From assembly GCA_943789335.1 (NCBI GenBank), contig CALSTS010000008.1, positions 62,001-126,000 of the forward strand: 64,000 nucleotides of DNA, given 5' to 3'. Both the position numbers and the translations under genes were made by a program. Shown one piece after another: positions 40,192-48,443 of this stretch (positions within the stretch are counted from its first letter, which is position 1; each line of letters starts with the position of its first letter). The notes below the pieces were generated by a model, which was not told the DNA's origin, did not search any database, and saw only the letters and a program-made list of their open reading frames with translations. This DNA comes from an uncultured Pseudomonadales bacterium (GTDB taxonomy: Bacteria > Pseudomonadota > Gammaproteobacteria > Pseudomonadales > Pseudohongiellaceae).

Positions 40192-41124
40192 ATGACTCAA
40201 CAAGTAACAAATAAAAAACAACAAGCTTCTTCCGGCTGGATTCCCAATATAAATATTGGTGAAGATTATGACCGACGTTATATTGACGCAGCCATTCATT
40301 ATGATGCTTTAGATAATCTAGCTGTTTTCTTTGGCCGCGACATGCCTGTGCATCGTCATGCTCAGTATTTTCAAATTCATTACATCGAAACTGGTGATAT
40401 AAACTTCCATATCGACGATAAGCTTTATCAAGTTCAGGGGCCTAGTTTATTCTTTACACCTCCAGCTATCCCACACTCTTTTCAATCAATGCAAAATGCT
40501 GGTGGACACGTTCTCACCATCCGACAATCTATAATTTGGGATTTAATGAAACGCGGCTTGCAACTGGATTCAGAATTGAACCTCAATAGAGGAATTTGTC
40601 TGACTTCAGACAATATGCAGGTAGAACAACAAAAACAATGGAATCTTATTCAGCAATTATTAGAAAACATAAAAGATGAATGGCTTTCAGATTCTCCAGC
40701 TAAACCCCTAGTACTAGAAAATTTTGTTTATCTGCTTATTATTCAAATTGCGCGTTTAAGTAGCCGTCAAGTTGAAAGCAGTATAGTCAACAATGAAGAT
40801 CTAAGACTTTTCCACCGATTTAGTCATGAAATCGAAGCCCATCTACAAGAGCATTGGCATCTTTCTGACTACACTCGATCCATAGGCGTTTCCGAAAGCA
40901 GGCTCTACCAAATCTGCAAGCGTATTTCTAACAGCTCACCAAAAAAAATTATTAGAGAGCGCTTACTGCAAGAAGTTAAACGTATGCTGACTTTCAGCAA
41001 TTTAAGCAGTAATAAAATTTCTTATGAATTAGGCTTTAATGATCCTGCATACTTTTCAAGATTCTTTAAAGCTCAGACAGGTCTAACCCCTAACACTTAC
41101 AGAAAAAACCAAACTCAGCACTAA
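40192..41124 (+). CDS. AraC-family regulator, PobC/HpaA type
   Basis: The N-terminal cupin domain (RDMPVHRHAQYFQIHYIETG near 52-71, then PSLFFTPPAIPHSF) probably binds an aromatic acid. The C-terminal AraC domain has two HTHs (HLSDYTRSIGVSESRLYQIC, then SSNKISYELGFNDPAYFSRF and FKAQTGLTPNTYRK). Length 310 residues. It lies 219 bp downstream of pobA, transcribed the same way from its own AT-rich promoter region. AraC-type activators of pobA and hpa genes have this layout, so it likely controls pobA or the exporter that follows. Confidence 0.85.
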   Translation: MTQQVTNKKQQASSGWIPNINIGEDYDRRYIDAAIHYDALDNLAVFFGRDMPVHRHAQYFQIHYIETGDINFHIDDKLYQVQGPSLFFTPPAIPHSFQSMQNAGGHVLTIRQSIIWDLMKRGLQLDSELNLNRGICLTSDNMQVEQQKQWNLIQQLLENIKDEWLSDSPAKPLVLENFVYLLIIQIARLSSRQVESSIVNNEDLRLFHRFSHEIEAHLQEHWHLSDYTRSIGVSESRLYQICKRISNSSPKKIIRERLLQEVKRMLTFSNLSSNKISYELGFNDPAYFSRFFKAQTGLTPNTYRKNQTQH

Positions 41125-41151
41125 TATTGTCTAAATTTGAGTAGCTAACAG

Positions 41152-42342
41152 TTGCATAATCTTGCTAAACCACATCGTCTTATTCCTTTGCTCGCCGGAT
41201 TACAGGCATTTGGGCCATTGAGTATAGATATGTATTTGCCAGCTTTGCCGGCAATTGCCAGGGATCTCTCCACAACAGAAACGATTGCCCAACAATCAGT
41301 GACTTCCTTCCTTATAGGATTGTTTATAGGTTTGCTGTTTTATGGCCCCTTATCAGACAAGTACGGCAGACAGAAACTACTGATCGGCGGCATTACTTTG
41401 TACCTTTTTGCCAGCATAGCTTGCATGCAAGTGAATACAGCAGAAAACCTGCTTATCTGGCGGTTTATTCAGGCCTTAGGCGGTGCTTCTGCTACTGTAA
41501 TAGGAAGAGCTATCATTCGTGATATTTTCCCTGTCCATGAAGCGGCTCGCGCGCTTTCATTGATGCATTTGGTGACAATGTTAGCCACCCTCTCAGCTCC
41601 TTTACTAGCCAGCTATGTTTTATTGATTGGTACATGGCGTTGGCTATTTGCAGGCTTGATTGCCTATAGCGCGGTACTACTCTTTCTGACTGTATTAAAG
41701 ATTCCAGAAACTCACCAGGGTAATAGCCGTAAAAGCAGTATTGCTGGCGTTTATCTGGCTTATTTAAAAATAATGTGTGAAATAAAAGCACTTGGCTATA
41801 TTCTCTGCATGTCGATTTGCTTTGCCGGCATGTTTGCTTACCTCACCGTATCTTCTTTCGTCTTTATTGATTTTTTCGGACTAACTCCACAACAGTATGC
41901 CTGGGTTTTCAGCCTTAATATTATTGGTGTAATGGCCTTAGTCATTCTGAACGCAAGATTGGTCACAGTGGTTGGCACTCAAAATATGCTCAATTATTTC
42001 GCCTTACTTTGCGGTTTTTCTGGGCTACTCTTACTGTTCTCCGGATTTACAGGAATTGGTGGTATATGGTTAGTGATTTTAGGGCTCTTCGGGTTTATTA
42101 GTTGTACAGGTGTATTAGGTGCAAACTGTATAGCCAGCTTAATGCGACTCTATCCAGATAATGCCGGTGCAGCAGCCGGCTTGGCAGTAGCCGCACAATT
42201 TGGTTTAGGTGCACTTCTTAGTCTGCTAGTGAGTAATTTATATGACGGCACTGATTTTTATATGTCAATTGTAGTTGGACTGTGTGGCATAGGAAGTTTG
42301 ATCGCATTATTACTCACACGCAAATCTGCTAAATCCGTGTAA
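41152..42342 (+). CDS. MFS exporter, Bcr/CflA family
   Basis: A 396-residue inner-membrane protein with 12 predicted TM helices. PLLAGLQAFGPLSIDMYLPA followed by LPAIARDL is the Bcr/CflA opening, and FYGPLSDKYGRQKLL near 63-77 the MFS motif A. No suitably placed ATG exists; the TTG at 41152 is the likely start, 27 bp after the AraC-type gene. Family members export drugs or sulfonamides; here it may expel toxic aromatic acids or intermediates. Confidence 0.85.
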   Translation: MHNLAKPHRLIPLLAGLQAFGPLSIDMYLPALPAIARDLSTTETIAQQSVTSFLIGLFIGLLFYGPLSDKYGRQKLLIGGITLYLFASIACMQVNTAENLLIWRFIQALGGASATVIGRAIIRDIFPVHEAARALSLMHLVTMLATLSAPLLASYVLLIGTWRWLFAGLIAYSAVLLFLTVLKIPETHQGNSRKSSIAGVYLAYLKIMCEIKALGYILCMSICFAGMFAYLTVSSFVFIDFFGLTPQQYAWVFSLNIIGVMALVILNARLVTVVGTQNMLNYFALLCGFSGLLLLFSGFTGIGGIWLVILGLFGFISCTGVLGANCIASLMRLYPDNAGAAAGLAVAAQFGLGALLSLLVSNLYDGTDFYMSIVVGLCGIGSLIALLLTRKSAKSV

Positions 42343-42503
42343 ATTTTAAGTTTTGAACTTCCGGTTATTTGAGTTTGTGTTTTATTAGAAATAAAAGGCT
42401 AACTAGCATGACTAATTCGAAGAAAATTTAGTTTAGTTAATTAAGTTAACACCTCTTTTAATACTCTTACTTATTCATAAAGATGACTCTCCCCCTTTCA
42501 CCC

Positions 42504-42535
42504 TAATGTCTGTTTTCTGCCAGAAGCGGACATTA
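42504..42535 (+). repeat. Palindromic repeat copy A
   Basis: TAATGTCTGTTTTCTGCCAG followed by AAGCGGACATTA; an imperfect inverted repeat of about 15-bp arms. The leftmost and most diverged copy of the family seen at 44.0, 44.3, 48.4, 56.9, 60.2 and 61.5 kb. Confidence 0.8.
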
Positions 42536-42742
42536 GAGGCAAACTAGAACTTCATTAACCCGGTTGAACATAAGCTTAAAAAATATTTAATTGAGAGTTA
42601 ATGATCATTCTCTGCATAATTTAATCATTATTTAAATTATGAAAAAAAGTTTCCTCTACGGGAACAAATACACAAGATAGGGAGCCAAACTCATATGAAT
42701 TTTATCGCCAGTTTATGAAGACCAAGCGCTTTATTCACGAAT

Positions 42743-42769
42743 AAAAAAGGCGGCCAAGCCGCCCTTTTT
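42743..42769. terminator. Bidirectional Rho-independent terminator
   Basis: AAAAAAGGCGGC, loop CAA, GCCGCCCTTTTT. It ends the leftward small secreted gene at 42788-43072 and would also stop rightward transcription from the MFS gene. Confidence 0.85.
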
Positions 42770-42787
42770 AATTATGAAATTAAACTA

Positions 42788-43072
42788 TCAATTTGTGGTC
42801 GTGGTAGTCGTACTACTAGAACCTTGAGTAGTCGTAGTCGTAGTTGTAGTCGTAGAAATCACCGTCACTGGCAAAGGGTCATCATCATCAATTGCTGCAG
42901 CAATAATAACGCCCGCGATTATGACTCCACCTACAATAACTGCGGTAGCTGTTGATACGCCGGCAATAGTTCCAGCACCTGTTCCAGTTTGGGCATTAGC
43001 TTGCATTAAAGTAAGATTTGCCATAGAAAGGATCAACATCATGACAGCCACTGTTTTTGCTAAAATTCTCAC
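42788..43072 (-). CDS. Small secreted protein with Thr-rich C-terminus
   Basis: A 94-residue protein with a signal peptide (MRILAKTVAVMMLILSMANL, cleavage near ANA/Q) and a hydrophobic Gly/Val/Ile/Ala helix (TAVIVGGVIIAGVIIAAAI near 44-62). An acidic DDDDPLP and a tail of Thr and Ser (runs of nine and six Thr) follow. AAGGAGAAG upstream and a terminator downstream support a real gene. Function unknown. Thr runs suggest O-glycosylation or a surface stalk; this is a guess. Confidence 0.6.
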   Translation of the reverse strand: MRILAKTVAVMMLILSMANLTLMQANAQTGTGAGTIAGVSTATAVIVGGVIIAGVIIAAAIDDDDPLPVTVISTTTTTTTTTQGSSSTTTTTTN

Positions 43073-43190
43073 TACACTTCTCCTTTTGATTTAACTAATA
43101 ATGGCCACTTAGTACTTCTCTTTTATGATAAGTGATCAGCGTCAATAGTAACACTATTTTTGATTTTTAAAGCAGTTTTGAACATTTAAA

Positions 43191-43982
43191 GGTATTGACA
43201 AGTTAACTCCATAAATTTGATATATTCAACCTATGAATACATCAAATCGACTCTATAAGCGTCACCGCTTCCCTACTGAAATCATCCAATATGCCGTGTG
43301 GCTCTACTTCAAGTTCAATCTCAGCCACCGAGACATTGAAGACCTTCTTGCTAAACGTGGGATTCAAGTTAGTTACGAAGCCATCCGCTTGTGGTGCAAT
43401 AAATTTGGGCCGAAATATGCAGCTAAACTGAGAAGGAAGCATCAAGGTTATGGTGATACATTCTTCATAGACGAAGTCTTTATCAAAATAAATGGAAGGC
43501 AGCATTACCTTTGGCGAGCAGTCGATCAAGATGGCGAAGTAGTTGATATATTTCTACAGAAACGACGAGATGCAAAAGCCGCAAAGTGCTTCTTTAAACG
43601 GCTTTTAAGAAAAAATAAAAGTGAACCCAGGAAGATAGTGACGGACAAATTGAGAAGTTATGGTGTTGCACATAGAGAACTTATTCCTGACTCGATTCAT
43701 GACACTAGTCAATATGCTAATAATCGTTCAGAACTTTCACATCAACCAACTAGAGTTAGAGAGCGAGGGATGAGGAAGTTTAAATCTATACCTCAAGCTC
43801 AGCGATTCTTGAACACCCATGCTGCTGTTTATAATTTATTTAACCTAGGAAGACATTTAGTTTCAGCAGAAAATTATCGATATTTCAGACTTCGCGCCTT
43901 TACGTCTTGGGAAAATGCAGTGGCAGCTTGAAAGGAAAAATTGATAGTCTTTTTCGATTTAAGACGTTAACTTGTCAATACC
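43191..43982 (+). mobile_element. IS6-family insertion sequence, 792 bp, intact
   Basis: Perfect 17-bp terminal inverted repeats GGTATTGACAAGTTAAC at 43191-43207 and its complement at 43966-43982 enclose one transposase gene. The 8 bp next to each end (CATTTAAA and TATAAAGG) do not match, so no target duplication remains. The left end holds TTGACA (43195-43200) and TGATAT (43218-43223) with a 17-bp spacer, a promoter for the transposase. Confidence 0.9.
43233..43931 (+). CDS. IS6-family DDE transposase
   Basis: A 232-residue IS26-like transposase. The N-terminal helix-turn-helix RFPTEIIQYAVWLYFKFNLS and RDIEDLLAKRGIQVSYEAIR matches the family. The DDE triad is visible as FIDEVF, IVTDKLRSYG and the Glu in NNRSELSHQPTRVRERGM. 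The frame is complete and should be active. It sits inside perfect terminal repeats. Confidence 0.95.
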   Translation: MNTSNRLYKRHRFPTEIIQYAVWLYFKFNLSHRDIEDLLAKRGIQVSYEAIRLWCNKFGPKYAAKLRRKHQGYGDTFFIDEVFIKINGRQHYLWRAVDQDGEVVDIFLQKRRDAKAAKCFFKRLLRKNKSEPRKIVTDKLRSYGVAHRELIPDSIHDTSQYANNRSELSHQPTRVRERGMRKFKSIPQAQRFLNTHAAVYNLFNLGRHLVSAENYRYFRLRAFTSWENAVAA

Positions 43983-44014
43983 TATAAAGGTAGTATAGAT
44001 TGGTGATATTGCAA

Positions 44015-44044
44015 ATGGCTGCTTTCTATCCAAAGGGGACATTA
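44015..44044 (+). repeat. Palindromic repeat copy B
   Basis: ATGGCTGCTTTCTATCCAAA followed by GGGGACATTA, 32 bp after the right end of the IS. It resembles the second half of the double copies at 56.9 and 60.2 kb (CTGCTTCCTATCCAAAG). Confidence 0.7.
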
Positions 44045-44071
44045 GGTGATTTTTTAAATTAACGTCATTAA

Positions 44072-44101
44072 AATGTTTGCTTACGACCCAAAGCAGACAT
44101 T
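44072..44101 (+). repeat. Palindromic repeat copy C
   Basis: AATGTTTGCTTACGACCCAA followed by AGCAGACATT; arms AATGTTTGCTT and AAGCAGACATT pair almost fully. Confidence 0.75.
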
Positions 44102-44123
44102 CAACATCTAGGAATAAATAATT

Positions 44124-44225
44124 ATGTTTACAGTAAGAAATATGATCATCCTTATGCTAATCCCAATTATAATTACAGCATTGGTTTTTCTTTGGCTAGC
44201 TTTTTTGCCAAACCCAATGGCATAA
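44124..44225 (+). CDS. Possible 33-residue membrane peptide
   Basis: ATG at 44124 preceded by TAGGAATAAATAATT. The peptide has MFTVRNM, then a hydrophobic helix IILMLIPIIITALVFLWLAF and LPNPMA. It is one predicted TM segment. It lies between an IS end and repeat copies with no neighbours to support it, so it could be chance. Confidence 0.3.
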   Translation: MFTVRNMIILMLIPIIITALVFLWLAFLPNPMA

Positions 44226-44257
44226 GATTGTTAATTAAAATAATAGCATTGGGATGA

Positions 44258-44288
44258 GTACTGACAAGTTAACTACCATCATTTGATA
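44258..44288 (+). repeat. Solo left end of an IS6-type element
   Basis: GTACTGACAAGTTAACTACC and the next 11 bases match the left end of the intact IS (43192-43223) at nearly every position, including the promoter-like CTGACA and TGATAA. No transposase follows, so this is a remnant or a mobilisable end. Confidence 0.7.
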
Positions 44289-44311
44289 ACTCAATTAATT
44301 GGAACTTAACT

Positions 44312-44343
44312 TAACGTCCGCTTCTGGCCGATAGCAGCCGTTA
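44312..44343 (+). repeat. Palindromic repeat copy D
   Basis: TAACGTCCGCTTCTGGCCGA followed by TAGCAGCCGTTA; GGCC at the apex, arms TAACG(T/G)C(C/T)GCT. Confidence 0.8.
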
Positions 44344-44830
44344 GAGACTTCACCTTTTTTTCTAAAATCACTGCCTAATGTGCCGACGCAGTTACTACTG
44401 TAACTACACAGCCAGAAATTACACCCCCGTCCCTTAATTAGACCCCACCTGCTCTGTTAATATTACGTAGGCTTAAGTGATCTGAAGGGCGTTAGAACAA
44501 AAGAGAGTCTAAGTTAATGCTTGGGATAAGAATCAGGATAATGCTACAAAAGACTGCTACATATTTAGAGGGGGGATACTTTATAACTTATTGATATATA
44601 TAGCTTTTGATTAAATGGCGGTGTGCGGAGTCACCTGCGAAACCTGCTCTATTATTCCCTAATAACAGGGTAATTTACAGGGATTTCCCTACCCACACCA
44701 CCCTATTCATCTGGTAAAAATAATATTTATCCTTCTATTACAATATATTATGAAAATTCTTAAAAATTAATCTGAAAATTAACAGGGAAAAACAGGGAAT
44801 CAACTAGAGCAAGTTTACTTTTTACTATCA
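44344..44830. other. Gene-free region with AACAGGGA motifs and dyads
   Basis: No convincing gene. GGCGGTGTG near 44617 faces CACACCACC near 44695, and between them AACAGGGT, TACAGGGA and two TTCCCT sites can pair (44653-44691). A tandem 10-bp repeat AACAGGGAAA-AACAGGGAAT lies at 44781-44800. It could be a recombination or regulator site at the edge of an inserted segment; no integrase is adjacent. Confidence 0.45.
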
Positions 44831-45949
44831 CTAAATAGGATATAAGCGCGGTTGGGTATCCAACGTAATCCATCTGAGTTGTGTGAAAGAATCAATTCCG
44901 GCATCCCCGCCAAACCGTCCATAACCAGATGCACCAACTCCTCCAAATGGCATCTGTGCTTCATCGTGCACAGTGGCGCCATTGATGTGACAAATCCCTG
45001 ATTTAATCTGATTTGCAATTCTTAGACCCCTAGCCGAATCCCGTGTGAATACCGCTGCGGATAGTCCATATTCAGTATCATTGGCTATTCTAATCGCATC
45101 TGCTTCATCGTCAGCATGAATAACACCAATAACTGGTCCGAAAGACTCCTCGGCATAAATTTTCATATCCGAGCTAACCCCATCAAGTATGGTAGCAGGC
45201 ATCAAAACTGAATCAGCCAGGCCGCCCGTTTTAAGCCGTGCTCCTTTAGCCAGCGCATCTTCAATCAGAGCATTAACTTTTGTAACCGTGCTGAAATCCA
45301 CAACAGCTCCAAGAGGTGTATTATCCTCCCTTGGATCACCAGTTTTCATTGACTTTACTTTATGAGTAAATTTATCGACGAATGCTTCAGCGATTTCCTT
45401 TACAACCACTATACGTTCTGTGGACATACATATTTGCCCCTGATTAAAGAAAGCCCCAAAAGAAGCTGCCGCAACTGCTTCATCCAGATCCGCATCTTTT
45501 AATACGATAAGTGGCGCTTTGCCTCCAAGCTCAAGTAAACAAGGTTTCAAATATTCGGCCGCTCGTTTGGCAATAATTCGTCCAACAGTTGTCGAACCAG
45601 TAAAATTGATATGTCTTACCTCAGGGTGGTCGATTAATGCGTTAACAACATTGGCCGCATCCGCAGGTGCGTTAGTCACTATATTAACCACGCCTTTAGG
45701 GAAGCCAGCTGTAGTAAATGCTTCTATCATCAAACTATGGGTTCGAGGGCAATTTTCGGAAGCTTTAAAAATGACTGTATTACCGCACGCTAGCGGAACA
45801 GCTATAGCACGTACACCAAGAATAAGCGGTGCATTCCAGGGTGCGATACCAAGAACAACGCCAATTGGCGATCTTTTCGCCATGGATATGCAACCCGGGA
45901 TATCAGAAGGAATGACGCGACCATCAACTTCAGTTAAGTTTATGCTCAT
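44831..45949 (-). pseudogene. N-terminally truncated vanillin/salicylaldehyde-type aldehyde dehydrogenase
   Basis: The 372 codons cover only the part of an about 480-residue ALDH from GRVIPSDIPG onward. IAPWNAPLILGVRAIAVPLA, the catalytic Glu in LLELGGKAPL, the nucleophile in NQGQICMSTER and the C-terminal MPFGGVGASGYGRFGG remain. About 110-120 residues that form the start of the NAD-binding domain are missing; no matching frame lies upstream. The apparent Met start aligns with an internal Met, although AGAGG is near it. Best relatives by eye are Vdh/NahF enzymes for aromatic aldehydes, so it may be a relic of the aromatic pathway next door. Probably non-functional. Confidence 0.75.
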
Positions 45950-45987
45950 AGTTGCCTCTTAGTACAAGCTAACGATTTACTTTAATA

Positions 45988-46478
45988 TTAGATGTTCGTT
46001 AACTTATTATTTCTACATAAATCTCTAAGACAGAAAATTATTGAAGTATTATTCGGTAGGTTTTGTATTTTCTCTGAAGTTAACCAAAAAGTTTTAATCC
46101 CAACTTTTGATGCAGGAATAATATCATTTTCCAGACTATCACCAACCATTGCGACGTCCGAAGCTTCTTTACTTATCTTTGATAGGATTGCTTTATAAAA
46201 CTGGGCAGTGCCTTTAGATATCCCCAAGTTAGACTTACAAAAGTAACCTGAAATGTATTTGCTAAGCCCAGCTCTATCAAATGCTTTTTTAATATCTGAT
46301 TCAATAGATTCAGCTGCACCTGAGCAATATAAATTTTAGATTCCTTCGATAAAAAAGCTAAGGTTTCCTCAGCTCCACTAACAGCCTCTATGATATCCCA
46401 GTCACACATCTTCCCTTGCTTATCTGGAAGATCAACCATTAAAGTATCGCCCCAATCAAAAAGATATATATCAATCAT
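45988..46478 (-). pseudogene. Frameshifted HAD-like hydrolase
   Basis: Reading begins at 46478 with MIDIYLFDWGDTLMVDLPDK (HAD motif I) and SGAEETLAFLSKESKIYIA. After about 46317-46326 the homology continues in another frame: SGAAESIESDIKKAFDRAGL, then SKYISGYFCKSNLGISKGTA and SDVAMVGDSLENDIIPASKV (motif IV). A one-base deletion near GCTCAGG would explain it. Relatives read I-A-T-G-A-A at this point. It lies upstream of the truncated ALDH in a decaying stretch. Confidence 0.75.
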
Positions 46479-46535
46479 AATTTAATATTAGGTATTCGAT
46501 AATTTATATTCCTAGTAATCTCACAGCATATTTTA

Positions 46536-46575
46536 TCTTATCCACTTTCGGCAACACTGACACTGGTGGATAAGA
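46536..46575. repeat. 10-bp perfect inverted repeat
   Basis: TCTTATCCAC (46536-46545) and GTGGATAAGA (46566-46575) with a 20-bp loop, just past the stop of the zinc-finger gene on the minus strand. There is no T-run, so a terminator role is doubtful. Confidence 0.5.
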
Positions 46576-46580
46576 GCAAG

Positions 46581-47207
46581 TCATCGTGATTTGTCTTTTT
46601 TTCGTTTCTTTTGTACTCGATACTTAGACCCACAGGGCTTTGAGCACCACTTTGCATTTGGGCGACCAGTAAAATAATGTCCACAATCTGACATTTGACA
46701 TTGCTTCACATTCATTAATGATCCTTTCACAATCATTTGTGAGAAGCTAAACGCAGCGATTTCGTCTGGAGTGAGCTGCCTATCTAAATCAGCAATGTAT
46801 TCCCATTTTGGCGTCCCGATATTGGATGGCATCAACATGTGCCGATACCTAATTCTAGACATGAATTCATTTAACTCATCAATCATCTCCTGGGACTCTC
46901 GGCCTTGATTAATATACTCAGATAACAAATTATTAATCCACAAGCAGAATGATTCCTCCTCACTTACGTTAGGGATTCCTTTGTAATAACGAACTTTCCA
47001 CAAAACTTCAGGAGTTTCACGTGCAAGCTCACTATTAGGGTCAAGCAAATTTTCTTCGCTATAAGCCTCCTGCATTTTTCTACTGAGTTCGAGTCCTTTG
47101 ATAGCCGCTTCAATAAACCAATCGGTTTCTTTCGAACTCCAAGCACTAAACCTACCTTCTCTGAAAGTAAAATATAAATCTTCATCCTCTTGTAACGCTT
47201 TTTTCAT
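46581..47207 (-). CDS. CGNR-like zinc-finger protein of unknown function
   Basis: The 208-residue protein has a helical N-terminal region (about 1-150, with ELSRKMQEAYSEENLLDPNS) and a C-terminal Cys cluster. KQCQMSDCGHYF and AKWCSKPCGSKYRVQKKRKK near 165-200 resemble CGNR/zinc-ribbon ends of predicted transcription factors. The basic tail fits DNA binding. It is flanked by broken genes and divergent from the HNH gene, so it may belong to a mobile segment. Confidence 0.5.
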   Translation of the reverse strand: MKKALQEDEDLYFTFREGRFSAWSSKETDWFIEAAIKGLELSRKMQEAYSEENLLDPNSELARETPEVLWKVRYYKGIPNVSEEESFCLWINNLLSEYINQGRESQEMIDELNEFMSRIRYRHMLMPSNIGTPKWEYIADLDRQLTPDEIAAFSFSQMIVKGSLMNVKQCQMSDCGHYFTGRPNAKWCSKPCGSKYRVQKKRKKDKSR

Positions 47208-47318
47208 AAATAAACCCTATTGAAAGTGTAACGTCTTTTATAAATAATAGTGTTACATTCTAGATCTTATCTTTCTAGAAGACAATTAATAAATACTAAA
47301 ACTTAAGAGGGAAGAACT

Positions 47319-48190
47319 ATGAAAATTAATATTTTTAATCAAGAGGTTAGCGTTACTTATCGAGGTGATTGCTATTTAGTTCGTGATAACGGTGCGGTTT
47401 GCCGACAGCGACGGGAGCATAAGAGGAAGCGACCACTGGACGATATTTGGACTTTTGGTAAGTTCACTGAACGCCATGGCTACAGGAAAGTATGTCATAC
47501 ACCAGTACATCGTATTGTTGCAACAGCCTTCCATGGTGAGCAGCCTTCACTCGATCATGTTGTCGATCATATTGACACCAACCGGATGAACAATGAACCA
47601 GAGAATTTACGTTGGGTTACTCAACTAGAGAATATTGTTGATAATCCAAAAACATTACGACGGATAGAATATATATGGGGGTCTGTAGATAAGCTTATAG
47701 CCGATCCAAACCCAGCAGAAAGCACTGCTCCGTTAACTAATAAGTCATGGATGATACAAGCTCAGATAGACGAACTGCCAGATGAGGATACAACCATCGA
47801 TTCATTAACCCCCCTTGCGATGCAACACAACTGGAGCACGCCAAGCGAATTCCCAATGTGCCCTAAAAAAAAATTGATAATCCGCTTTATGACTATTTTT
47901 CTCGCCTCGAAAGTGGCGCGGTCTTTTCTCGAAATAGATTTGGAGAATCGATTGTAGATACTGCTGGATATAACAAGGATGGGACATGCCTAAGTGTAAT
48001 TTGTAAAATTTCTAGTGGAGTAAAAGAATATGCTCTAGCAAAAGTCACATTTGAAGATGGTAAATATATTCATACTAGTGTGAGCACCTTTTTCGAATAT
48101 GAAGGCGCAGAAAAGTCACACTTTGAGTTAATCGGATTACCCTGCGAAATGTCAGAAGGATATAAAGGGGGTATTGATGACTACTGTTAA
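47319..48190 (+). CDS. HNH endonuclease-like protein, frame break at an A9 tract
   Basis: Frame 0 gives 212 residues (stop at 47957). Residues 57-106 form an HNH domain: KVCHTPVHRIVATAFHGE, VVDHIDTNRMNNEPENLRWV. At A9 (47865-47873) the -1 frame opens exactly inside the tract, its previous stop TAA being at 47864-47866. It continues coherently for about 106 codons (DNPLYDYFSRLESGAVFSRN, GTCLSVICKIS, FELIGLPCEMSEGYKGGIDD) to TAA at 48188-48190. So the native product is probably about 290 residues, reached by -1 slippage, or the gene lost one A. HNH proteins of this size are common in phages. Confidence 0.65.
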
Positions 48191-48362
48191 GAAATACTTT
48201 AATTATTTAGACATGAACAAGAGAAGAAAAATTAAGAAAAGTGAAGGAATGGATAGCTTTCATATTAATAAAGGGCGGTATAAAAATCCGTATCTTATCG
48301 GCAGTGATGATTACAATAGTTTTGAACGGGGTTTTTTTCAGGAACATAAGCGATCGCCCTGA
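48177..48362 (+). CDS. Small basic protein of unknown function
   Basis: A 61-residue protein, MTTVKKYFNYLDMNKRRKIK then KSEGMDSFHINKG, rich in Lys/Arg/Tyr/Asn. AAAGGGGG lies 6 bp before the ATG and the start overlaps the end of the -1 frame of the HNH gene by 14 bp, so coupled expression is likely. No family recognised. A repeat copy follows 25 bp after its stop. Confidence 0.5.
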   Translation: MTTVKKYFNYLDMNKRRKIKKSEGMDSFHINKGRYKNPYLIGSDDYNSFERGFFQEHKRSP

Positions 48363-48386
48363 GAGTTTTTTTACTAGGTATTCGCA

Positions 48387-48416
48387 AACGTCTGCTTTCG
48401 GCCAAAAGCGGACATT
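48387..48416 (+). repeat. Palindromic repeat copy E
   Basis: AACGTCTGCTTTCGGCCAAA followed by AGCGGACATT, 25 bp after the stop of the small ORF. Confidence 0.8.
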
Positions 48417-48443
48417 GGTCTCATTTTTAAGAAATTGTACGAA

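Larger units (their letters stand above)
42343..42787. other. Intergenic region with one repeat copy and a palindrome
   Basis: No credible gene. It contains a palindromic repeat copy (42504-42535), a short dyad with AATGATCATT at its centre (42600-42609) and the terminator at 42743-42769. Confidence 0.7.

Noticed and set aside
44656..44673. Sequence resembling the I-SceI homing site (CTAATAACAGGGTAAT)
   Set aside because: The first half differs and no homing endonuclease of that family is present; similarity is probably chance within the AACAGGG cluster.
45519..45962. 147-codon frame antisense to the aldehyde dehydrogenase remnant
   Set aside because: No start signal, and no family features; it mirrors the codon pattern of the ALDH.
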